A stretch of 64,000 nt of DNA, from NCBI RefSeq assembly GCF_020509005.1, contig NC_063020.1, forward strand, positions 3,906,001 through 3,970,000. Direction: 5' to 3'. The stretch is from Fulvia fulva. Lineage: Eukaryota > Ascomycota > Dothideomycetes > Mycosphaerellales > Mycosphaerellaceae. The position numbers and the translations under genes are program-made. The notes under the pieces are model-generated. The model was given only the letters and a program-made list of their open reading frames with translations, searched no databases and was not told the origin of the DNA. Each line of letters begins with the position of its first letter. Position 1 is the stretch's first letter. Shown here piece by piece: positions 1 through 7,343 of this stretch.

Positions 1-868
1 GCACTTACGGGCGAAGCCAGCATTCAGGTTCCAGGTAAGTCGACCGAGACGCTGCGGTCGCTGCTCGAACGATTGGGGCGATTTTCACTTACCCTGGTTC
101 ACCTACAGCTGAACGTGCAGTGCTGGGAATCAAGATATTCTCCAAGAGTCAGAGCAGGGATGGTACCGCTTGCCACGTTTTGGGCACAGCTCGCAAGATT
201 GAAAGCCTGCTACGCAACCTTGGACCCCAGTCCACTACAAAGTTTTTTGCCAAGGAGCAGGCTTGTGTCGACTTCTGGACACGAACTTCTTTGATTGAGA
301 CAGACTCTCGCCCCTATGATTCGAAGAACGAGACCGAACTACCTCGCGAGTACACAGGTACGTGAGCCATGTATAGCCATTGCGACATGCAACGACATTG
401 CTACACAGCTGACAGCCTGCCCCCATAGCGGCCATCAACTTCGGAGTACACTTTCAAGATTTCCAATCGATCGAAGCCTTCATCCAACGTCTTGTGGGCC
501 TTCCAATTGCTCAAACACAGGATGTGAAGTGGGTTCTCAAGCAAGAAACCAAAGATGCCTACTGCTCGAAGCTACGCACACAGGCAGCCAAGAATGCACA
601 CCGGAATGCTCTGGAGTACGCTCAAGCACTTGGCTTCGAGCGTGTCGTGCCCCACAAGCTCGAGGAGGCGCAGATCTGTGTCCCGATTTCGAACCGAATC
701 ATGAGTCGCATACCTACCGGTGGCGTTGAGAGGAGTGGAAGGGATTCGGTAGTCGACGAGAGCCGCCAGGAAGAGGTCAAACGTTTGGTCGATCGTCTGA
801 AATTCGAGTATCAGCCAGAGGACATCGAGATGAGCGTAGTAGTCAAAGCTTCATTCTACGCTGTGTAG
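1..868 (+). CDS. SIMPL-domain (DUF541) protein, 5' end cut by window edge
   Basis: Three exons are inferred: <1-34, 109-357 and 429-868, with introns 35-108 (GTAAGT...CTACAG) and 358-428 (GTACGT...CATAG). Splicing joins three frames into one protein. Exon 1 reads GEASIQVP and continues into exon 2 as AERAVLGIKIFSKSQSRDG; exon 2 ends EYT and exon 3 resumes AAINFGVHFQDF. A central stretch (about 560-690) has the DUF541 pattern of an Ala/Lys-rich helix followed by ALGFERV. The family is a periplasmic/IRAK-binding SIMPL fold of poorly known function, common as a small cytosolic protein in fungi; no catalytic role can be assigned. The stop is TAG at 866-868 and the start lies outside the window. 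Codon use is normal with no RIP signature, so this is a resident gene. Family assignment rests on pattern recognition only; the splice model is well supported because both junctions restore frame. Confidence 0.72.
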
Positions 869-1631
869 CTTGGTGGCCATAGTATCGCGAGGGGGATGGC
901 TATGATTGCAATGACAGAGTAACATCGATTGCGTTGGAGACAGATTGGCACGTCTGAGCGATGCTCTTCACTTATTCACGTCGACAGTGAAGTTACGGCC
1001 AACCAGAAACAAGAGCCAAGACATATGCTGTTTGATGATCTGACCAATCATCGACCTCCATTATGGATGACCCAAAGAAGTCGATGTTTCAAACTCTATC
1101 TCCATGTCCCCTCTCCTCCGCAAAAGCCTCCTGCGTCGATCTCCTTCGTCACATCTCACGAGCAACGATCAATCTCAGGCACAGGCGTGGTACAGCGAGC
1201 AGGTACATGTAGCGCGTGCAGACAAGCATAGCCCCAGACACGTCTTCCAAATCATCTTACCAGCTACACTTCGAATCGTCGACAAGCAGACATTGCCTCA
1301 CCAATTGCAAGACGGCAACACGAGTCTAGACGCTCCTGCCACCTGATGCACCCCGCAACGGCACCCTTTCCTTCCACCACCACTGCGGCACTCGCGCTGA
1401 TCATACCCTGAGAACGGTCGAGGCGTCTGCCGGCAAGATGGAGCTTTGGGAGCTGTGCATGCGTCTCATGGCCACGATGCGAGGCGGGAGGAGCAACAAC
1501 ACGCGCTTAAGGTAGAGGTCATCGCCGGATTTGTAGTCCTCTCTTCCAGCAAACACAACACTGCCGACAGAGCTGTGTTGTTGGATCTACCAAAGCACAT
1601 CGGCCACCACCAACGTACGCAATCAGACACG
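869..1631. other. intergenic region, promoter side of the catalase-like gene
   Basis: This stretch of 763 bp separates two same-strand genes. Short open frames occur (929-1231, 1104-1346, and 1446 running into the next gene) but none shows a recognisable domain, biased codon use or a splice-consistent extension. The 3' UTR of the upstream gene and the promoter and 5' UTR of the catalase-like gene should lie here. No clear TATA box was identified. CpA and TpG are present at ordinary levels, so it has not been RIPed. Confidence 0.6.
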
Positions 1632-2833
1632 ATGGGTTCCGTCGGACAGGACAAGTACATCCGCTGGGATGCCAAGGGCGTCGAGTTCGAGCAGGAAGGC
1701 GAGCTCGACAAGATCTGGGAGGTGTCGAAGCAGTTCAACCGCCTGCAGATGATGAACTTCAACGAGCACATGCACTGTCTCCGAGGAACTCACCTGAAGA
1801 CCCAAGGATGTGTCATTGGCAAGCTCAAAGTCCACGAGCACCTTCCTGCCCACCTCGCACAGGGCATGTTCGCCAAGGGCGGCACATACGACTGCATCAT
1901 GCGATACTCCTCGCTCACCCCAAAGATCGTTCCGGACAACATCCCAGCACCACGAGGTATCGGTCTCAAGGTGTTTGGTGTCGAGGGCGAGAAGATCTGG
2001 GGTGAGGATAAGAAGACTCAGGACTTCACCTTCAACAACTACCCAATCCTCGAGCTCCGAACTCCAGTGGCTACCTGTGAGATTGCAGATTCGCTTGAGC
2101 GCAACTGGAACACTTTGGATAAGTTTGGAGAGGAGCTCAGCCAGCGTCCAGATGCTGAGGTTGCGACTCTGCCAGCCAGACTTGACCGCCAGCACAGTAA
2201 GCTGTGATGCGATCATGGTACATTGACCACAAGCTAATATATCACGCAGTGGTGGCCATGAGAGAGTGGTCGCAGTCCGCCTACCGCTACGGTGACTACG
2301 TCGCCAAATTCGGCGTTTTCCCCAAGGGTGAAGCCCAGAAGAAGATCGAGAAGGAATTCCTCAAGGACGACGACCCAATCAATATCCTCTCCCAACACAC
2401 CCGCGCCTTCCACCAAAACCACAAAGTCACCTACTCCTTCTGCGTCCAGCTCCTCGAGAACCTCAACGACCAGCCCGTAGAGGACATCGGCTTCGAATGG
2501 GACGAGAAGAAGTACCCCTTCATCGAAGTCGCCGAGCTCGAGTTCGAGCCACAAGATTCGTGGCTGCCAGAGTTCCGCGTCTGGTGGGATGACCGCATTA
2601 CTGTCAATGGATGGCACGGTCTGAAGGCACACCAGCCTCTTGGAAGCACTAACCGTATGAGGAGGGTCGTGTATGCTGAGAGCAGGAAGTTGAGGCTGAG
2701 GGTTAATGCTCACAAGGACTATATTGAGCCGGAGAGTTTGGCGGATGTGCCTGCGCCAATTCCAGCGATTCAGTTGCCGTATAACCCGAAGTCGGGTCAG
2801 AAGGCTGTGACGTCGGTTGAGATTGCGGTTTAG
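1632..2833 (+). CDS. catalase-like heme protein (small-subunit catalase family)
   Basis: Two exons are inferred: 1632-2196 and 2250-2833, with intron 2197-2249 (GTAAGC...CGCAG). Together they give 382 residues, shorter than classical fungal catalases (about 500-750) and near the compact catalase-related (SrpA-like) class. The ATG at 1632 sits in a good context (ACACGATGGG) and starts MGSVGQDKYIRWDAKGVEF. Family features are the RGTH segment with candidate distal His54, the APRGIGLKVFGVEG stretch, DFTFNNYP at residues 131-138 (the catalase Asn loop), and a C-terminal RRVVYAESRKLRLRVN segment where catalases place the proximal heme Tyr. These proteins bind heme and dismutate peroxide or act as heme-dependent peroxide or allene-oxide-type enzymes; which applies here cannot be told. 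No signal peptide is seen. The stop is TAG at 2831. The gene ends about 360 bp before the RIPed transposon block and shows no RIP leakage. Confidence 0.8.
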
Positions 2834-3190
2834 GGGATGGGGATGGGGATGGTGCTGGGAAGAGGCTTGATCGAGCGATTTGTATATACACGATCTTGAA
2901 TATACCCTGTCATTTGGCCTAGCTGAACGTATCATTGTTTCGTTGGATCAATCATAGGGAATGCTCACCTCTAGTTGCGGCTGAGACAGTGAGCGTACTG
3001 GTATGGTTACCGGTAAATTTTGAGCCTCACCAACCAATAACCAACTGAATATTGGGCTCACCATTAGCATACCAGTGGTTACCTCCTTCCTAAATAGGAA
3101 GGTGGATGTAGTTTATAAGGTGTTGTTGCTATTGCTCGGTCCTGCCTATACCTCTTCATCCACCTCATTCTCTAACACCTCCTACTATTA
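2834..3190. other. intergenic boundary between gene and transposon block; possible hAT end
   Basis: Just after the catalase-like stop there is a short GGGGAT tandem run (about 2836-2850). Around 2990-3090 the sequence holds a small inverted motif (ACTGGTATG near 2998 and CATACCAGT near 3069) next to two GGTTACC boxes. This could be the subterminal or terminal repeat of the hAT element whose C-terminal coding begins at 3191, but no matching right-hand terminus was found. CpA/TpG content falls sharply near 3190, marking the edge of RIPed sequence. Confidence 0.4.
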
Positions 3191-3354
3191 CTAAATCGTC
3201 TGCTTATTAAAGTTAGTGTTATAGTCCGTAACTATCGTCTCCTTACTATCTATATCTTCGCCTTTACCTAGAGGTCCGTACTAGTTACGGAGGTAACTAT
3301 AGGCCTCTATAACGAGGTCTCCGAGCTATAATCTTTGATAGTGTACTATATTAT

Positions 3355-3707
3355 TGTTACGGTCTGAAAGGTGGGAGAAGCTCATTTGTCAGACAAGCGA
3401 AGAACGAGGGGAGATCACTAGGCAGCCAGTGTATTGGAGTCACTTGGGTCACTCGTGAACGAGGTGACTCAGGGTCACTCGTGAACGAGGTGACTCAGGG
3501 TCACTTAGGTCACTCGTGAGCGAGGTGACCGCGCCAAGACATAGTACTATATAGACGACGCTCCTTTGCAAGTAGATAGGAGCCTCGTGCTCAACTCATT
3601 TTAAGTATACACCATATACTGTTTGGGACCACTACCTTCTCAACGAGTCAGAGACATCACTGCAAAGATCCAAGCCCGGTTGGGATAACGTACAGCGGTT
3701 CCTAACA
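3355..3707 (+). repeat. 5' LTR of gag-only element
   Basis: The 353-bp LTR starts TGTTACGG and ends CCTAACA. It contains a TATATA motif (3548-3553) downstream of tandem hairpin repeats, so a promoter in that area is plausible. It appears identical to the copy at 5436-5788. Confidence 0.93.
3446..3530. repeat. tandem 26-bp hairpin-forming repeats in the LTR
   Basis: Two exact 26-bp units (3446-3471 and 3472-3497) and a diverged third (3508-3530, with spacer 3498-3507) each contain GTCACTCG and CGAGGTGAC, an imperfect inverted repeat around a short TGAA/TGAG loop. They lie about 20-100 bp upstream of the TATATA motif, the place expected of U3 enhancer or protein-binding sites. The same array is repeated in the 3' LTR at about 5527-5611. 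Confidence 0.85.
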
Positions 3708-3739
3708 ACTTTGAGCACCACTACCAGGGCCCTTTGCAT

Positions 3740-4732
3740 ATGTCTGGGAGAGACGCTACCCGGAGTCCGTCAAGACAAGGAACGCCACAGTCAACTGGCA
3801 TTACGGAACGAATGAGCGAAATGTCGATTACAGGAAGCAGCAAGAACAACAACGCTCCTATGAGTATGCTGAACTCACAGGACCACTACCGTGCACCTAA
3901 GGTGTCTACGCCGGAGACGTTCGACGGGACCAAGGACAAACTGGAGGCTTTTCAACTGCAGGTTCAGTTGTACCTTCACTTCAACGCACACCAGTTTCAA
4001 GGCGAGGCCAGCAAGGTCTTGTACGCCGCATCCTTCCTACGAGGAAAAGCAGCTAGAGGATTCCGACCATACCTCAAGGACTGGCTCCACAACCAGGGTG
4101 AGGGAGGGACACCGAAGACGGAAACTCGAAAAATTTTCCACGACTACGACGAGTTTGAGACGAAACTCGATGATCTATACGGGATACCGAATGAGGAGGT
4201 ATACGCCGACCGACATATCCGACAACTTCGACAGACCACTTCTGTAGCGCTGTACGCCTCAGAATTCCAAGGATATGCCGCCGACCTAGAATGGAACGAC
4301 GCAGCATTACGATCGCAGTTCTACCTCGGGCTGAAGGACAACGTTAAAGCCGAACTATCCCGAAACGCCAGCGTTGTGACGCTAGGGGCGATGATCAAGG
4401 CAGCAAAGGAGATCGACGAAAGGCTCCAGGATTTGAGGTACGACCGACACGTACAGCCTGGATACCAGAGACCCGCCGCGAGCGGAAGAGGGGGCTTCAA
4501 GGCCAGAAGTCAGGACCCTAGTTACGGAGACCCAATGGAATTGGACGTAACGGATCGTAGGACAGGAAGGGGGCTGAAGAGCAAAGGTTCCACCTGCTAC
4601 GTATGTGGCGAGCAAGGCCACTTTGCAAAAAACTGCAAGAAGAAGAATATGGTTAGCCGCGAGTTCAACGCAATGATTCGCGAAGAGAAGACATACCAGG
4701 AATGCGAGAACTTCTTCTCGAAATCTGCTTAG
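3740..4732 (+). CDS. gag: retrotransposon Gag with CCHC zinc knuckle
   Basis: This Gag has 330 residues from the ATG at 3740; the open frame begins slightly upstream at a non-ATG codon. After a Ser/Thr-rich N-terminus, residues ~55-235 form a Ty3/gypsy-type capsid region: ETFDGTKDKLEAFQLQVQLY, then YAASFLRGKAARGF, a YDEFETKLDDLYG block, and QFYLGLKDNVKAEL. A basic linker is followed by one zinc knuckle, CX2CX4HX4C (C286, C289, H294, C299), for RNA binding. Gag would assemble particles that package the element RNA. The frame closes with TAG at 4730 and no pol follows in any frame. It is intact with no RIP stops, so it may be functional for particle formation or packaging. Confidence 0.9.
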   Translation: MSGRDATRSPSRQGTPQSTGITERMSEMSITGSSKNNNAPMSMLNSQDHYRAPKVSTPETFDGTKDKLEAFQLQVQLYLHFNAHQFQGEASKVLYAASFLRGKAARGFRPYLKDWLHNQGEGGTPKTETRKIFHDYDEFETKLDDLYGIPNEEVYADRHIRQLRQTTSVALYASEFQGYAADLEWNDAALRSQFYLGLKDNVKAELSRNASVVTLGAMIKAAKEIDERLQDLRYDRHVQPGYQRPAASGRGGFKARSQDPSYGDPMELDVTDRRTGRGLKSKGSTCYVCGEQGHFAKNCKKKNMVSREFNAMIREEKTYQECENFFSKSA

Positions 4733-4838
4733 CAGAAACGACCTGACGACAAGGCATCAAACAGCGGCTTCTTGATTTGATGACCTAAGGACTAGAAGTC
4801 AACACAACGACACGGATAAACGACTACTGGAACACGAC

Positions 4839-5342
4839 TTACGAAGGCGCCTCGGGAGGAGGATCAGAACAAAAACCAGACCAGGAGAAAGGGGACGCTA
4901 CACCGACGCTTTGGAGGCTCTTCTCCAGCTCGGATGCGGACAGGTGGACGACCCGAGTATCGTCTCCCTCGGCGGCGAGCTCACGATCCAAGCAACGGAG
5001 TTTTTCTTCTTCACGGGCACGGTTCTGCTCGAGTACTTGGCGCTTCCTGGTGAGGATCGCCCGGACCTGCTCCAGTTGCTGCAGGAGCGATTCCTGTTGT
5101 TGCTCCGCCAGCTCGATTTCTCTTTTTATGGATGCTTCGGTCCGATCTATGGCGGCCCACGACGTACGGACACAGGCGCGACCTCTACGGACACACTCGG
5201 AACACCGCGAGTCGGAGCCAGGCATGACGAAACACAGACGCAACTTCGAACAACAGTTCTCGCAGGGGGACTCGGCCAGGTGATTCTGTCGCTCGATGCG
5301 GGAGGCACGAAGTTCGCGTTTCTGTGACGAGGAGGAAGACAT
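4839..5342 (-). CDS. antisense ORF: Zn2Cys6-like cysteine cluster plus coiled coil
   Basis: This 167-residue protein is encoded on the strand opposite gag, between gag and the 3' LTR. The ATG is at 5342 on the minus strand; an upstream TTG extends the open frame. After a Ser-rich start, cysteines C27, C30, C37, C47, C50 and C57 follow C-X2-C-X6-C-X9-C-X2-C-X6-C, the spacing of fungal Zn(II)2Cys6 binuclear clusters, with an extra C31 and few of the usual Lys residues. Residues ~65-125 are Glu/Gln/Arg/Leu-rich and heptad-like (EQQQESLLQQLEQVRAILTR, then EEEKLRCLDRELAAEGDD), suggesting a dimerising coiled coil. A TATAAG motif lies ~40 bp upstream at 5381-5386. Function is unknown; DNA binding or regulation is inference. 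Alternatives are a captured host gene or a fungal hypothetical protein family carried by TEs. Confidence 0.7.
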   Translation of the reverse strand: MSSSSSQKRELRASRIERQNHLAESPCENCCSKLRLCFVMPGSDSRCSECVRRGRACVRTSWAAIDRTEASIKREIELAEQQQESLLQQLEQVRAILTRKRQVLEQNRAREEEKLRCLDRELAAEGDDTRVVHLSASELEKSLQSVGVASPFSWSGFCSDPPPEAPS

Positions 5343-5435
5343 TTTGGACAAGCTAAGGAATGAAAATGATGGGACATTCGCTTATATCATCATGACACGT
5401 GATCGTTGGGACACCGATCCTGGGGAGGGGGATGG

Positions 5436-5788
5436 TGTTACGGTCTGAAAGGTGGGAGAAGCTCATTTGTCAGACAAGCGAAGAACGAGGGGAGATCACT
5501 AGGCAGCCAGTGTATTGGAGTCACTTGGGTCACTCGTGAACGAGGTGACTCAGGGTCACTCGTGAACGAGGTGACTCAGGGTCACTTAGGTCACTCGTGA
5601 GCGAGGTGACCGCGCCAAGACATAGTACTATATAGACGACGCTCCTTTGCAAGTAGATAGGAGCCTCGTGCTCAACTCATTTTAAGTATACACCATATAC
5701 TGTTTGGGACCACTACCTTCTCAACGAGTCAGAGACATCACTGCAAAGATCCAAGCCCGGTTGGGATAACGTACAGCGGTTCCTAACA
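5436..5788 (+). repeat. 3' LTR of gag-only element
   Basis: This 353-bp direct repeat of 3355-3707 has the same TG...CA ends and the tandem hairpin units. It is preceded by the purine-rich tract and followed by the target duplication ATTAT. Confidence 0.93.
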
Positions 5789-6249
5789 ATTATATTACGG
5801 CCAGTACTAAAGCTACGCTCTAGAGCATCGCTTATAAGCGGTAGTACTAGTATATCGAAGGTAAATCGTACTAGCTTAGGCTCTATATCTCGGCGTACGT
5901 ACTAGTATCTAAGCACGTCGTATAGGGCTATCTTCTAGTCCTTAATCTCCTTTGGTGACTTGCCGGCGTATAGATTAGGCTTATAAGCTTATAATAGGTA
6001 GCGCTCGAATAAGTCAACCCTTAGTATTAGTATAAATAAGTCCGTAATCTTACGGCGCTTAAACTTCGATAGATTAGCTCGAAGATCGTCCTCGCTATCG
6101 GCCTTAATAATAGGCTATATTTAAGTCTCTATAGCTTACGATTGCGATTATAACTACTTCTTCTTCCCCTTCCGCTTCTTTAGAGGTATTACGGTATCCG
6201 TAGAGGTATTAATCTAGCTAGCGGGTTTATAGAACGTCTCCTAGATGTC

Positions 6250-6443
6250 TGTTACGAGGCTATAGTACGAGAGTATAGGGGTATAGTATTAATAAAGTCG
6301 ATAGCTAAAGAGAGAAGTAGGTTCTAAGGTCGAGGCCTATACTTAAAGGCCGAGGTGTTACGGGTCGGCTTCGGGCCGAGCGTTACGTAATCTAAGGTCA
6401 CGTGCCCCTTTGCTAATCCTTTACTTACGGAGCGGCCGTAACA
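6250..6443 (-). repeat. gypsy-R 3' LTR
   Basis: The 194-bp LTR runs from TGTTACGAGG to GCCGTAACA in plus-strand orientation. It matches 34966-35159 apart from scattered transitions typical of RIP. Confidence 0.9.
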
Positions 6444-6601
6444 CTACCCCCCCTTAAAACACCTTCGTCTCGAAGCGTATGTCATTGAATCTTCCTTAGT
6501 ATATATATAAAGGCTTCGTTATCCTCTATACCGTCCGTCTTATCGAGTAGCTCTATCTAGGCCATTTTAATTATATCCTCTATCGTTATATCCCTCGTTA
6601 T

Positions 6602-6836
6602 TGTTGAGAACATACAGGCCGCAGGACAAGCATGTAGGTGTGGGTGTGTCATGTGATAGATCACGTGACTAGGGTTTGCCAGCCCCTATAGGCTGGCAAA
6701 CATCCGGACACCTAGCATCTACCTACACCAACACCGGCGATACTGTATGTAGATACACGCTATCCCATTGGGTCCTTCTTCGTCTTTGGTGTGATCCGCC
6801 GTCTTCCACTGCTGCGCAACTCGTACCTGTTTAACA
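6602..6836 (+). repeat. copia-1 5' LTR
   Basis: The 235-bp LTR contains a perfect hairpin: arms 6674-6684 (GTTTGCCAGCC) and 6691-6701 with loop CCTATA, next to a TCACGTGA palindrome at about 6661. Confidence 0.93.
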
Positions 6837-6848
6837 GGTTATGAGCCC
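6837..6848 (+). promoter_or_regulatory. copia-1 primer-binding site, half-tRNA-iMet type
   Basis: GGTTATGAGCCC abuts the LTR end. It is the reverse complement of GGGCTCATAACC, the anticodon arm of eukaryotic initiator tRNA-Met (CAT anticodon), as in Drosophila copia, where a cleaved 5' tRNA half primes minus-strand synthesis. The assignment relies on the remembered conserved tRNA sequence. Confidence 0.7.
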
Positions 6849-7343
6849 GAGTTAGCAACTCGGTGTTTCACCCTCGACAAAGTCGTATTGGAGTTATTCC
6901 TCTTCAGAACAAAAGGAAGGCAGACTGGAGGCCGCACCCGCATTGCACAGGAAGCTACAGCCGCGCTGTAGGTGCATATAAGACGTGAAAGAGCCTAGTG
7001 AGGCACTGTCAGACTCCGAGTCAGGGAGCCTGTGCCAATACCTCAGACAAGTGGGCGAGCTTACTGAGAAGAGTCGCTCTCCGGACATCGCGTTCGCATC
7101 GACTAACTGTTCATTCTGAGAGAGCCGCAGTGTCTCAGAAACCCCCTCTGCTGAGAGAGTTACGCTACAGTGTCTCAGCACCAACACGATCCTTACCGAC
7201 CGACTTTCCTCCTCTTCCCGGCGGATAGCCATCCTCTCCGCTATCAACCTCGCGTTCGGTTTATCCCATTTCGATCCGATCGCGTACGACCGAATACATC
7301 CTTTTACCTGAGGGCAGCCAACCTGTCCCTCAACTTACAAAAA

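Larger units (their letters stand above)
3355..5788 (+). mobile_element. gag-only LTR retrotransposon with antisense ORF (non-autonomous), TSD ATTAT
   Basis: This 2434-bp element has two 353-bp LTRs with no difference seen by eye (3355-3707 and 5436-5788; TGTTACGG...CCTAACA). It is flanked by ATTAT at 3350-3354 and 5789-5793, so it is complete and recent. A purine-rich tract (TGGGGAGGGGGATGG, 5421-5435) precedes the 3' LTR. It codes a Gag with a zinc knuckle (3740-4732) on the plus strand and a Cys-rich coiled-coil protein (4839-5342) on the minus strand. There is no protease, reverse transcriptase or integrase, so it must borrow these from another element. This matches the terminal-repeat-with-GAG class described in plants. 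It is inserted in the RIPed hAT transposase and shows no RIP itself. Confidence 0.93.
3191..6249 (-). pseudogene. RIPed hAT transposase, C-terminal half (split by gag-only LTR element)
   Basis: Reading the minus strand from 6249 to 5789 and then 3354 to 3191, skipping the insertion at 3355-5793, gives one frame with hAT C-terminal character. Visible stretches are PLKKRKGKKK, LRANLSKFKRRKITD, NLYAGKSPKEIKD, RFTFDILVLPLISDALERSF and, across the insertion, a segment ending SYLRN-YGPLGKGEDIDSKE before stop codons at about 3193. The ILxxPxxSxxxERxFS block is the conserved hAT dimerisation region. The frame carries many TAG/TAA codons at positions expected for Trp or Gln, as RIP produces. The other half lies at 35160-35710, separated by gypsy-R. 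Confidence in hAT is good; element termini are not defined. Confidence 0.68.

Noticed and set aside
929..1346. Open frames between the two host genes as possible small genes
   Set aside because: No recognisable domain, no splice-compatible extension, and they overlap each other in different frames.
2234..2935. Long minus-strand open frame opposite the catalase-like gene
   Set aside because: It mirrors a GC-rich real exon; composition is low-complexity and the sense strand is convincingly coding.
6894..7247. Minus-strand ORF at the start of copia-1
   Set aside because: It lies in the leader opposite sequence upstream of the polyprotein and shows no domain; unlike the antisense ORF of the gag-only element it lacks patterned residues.
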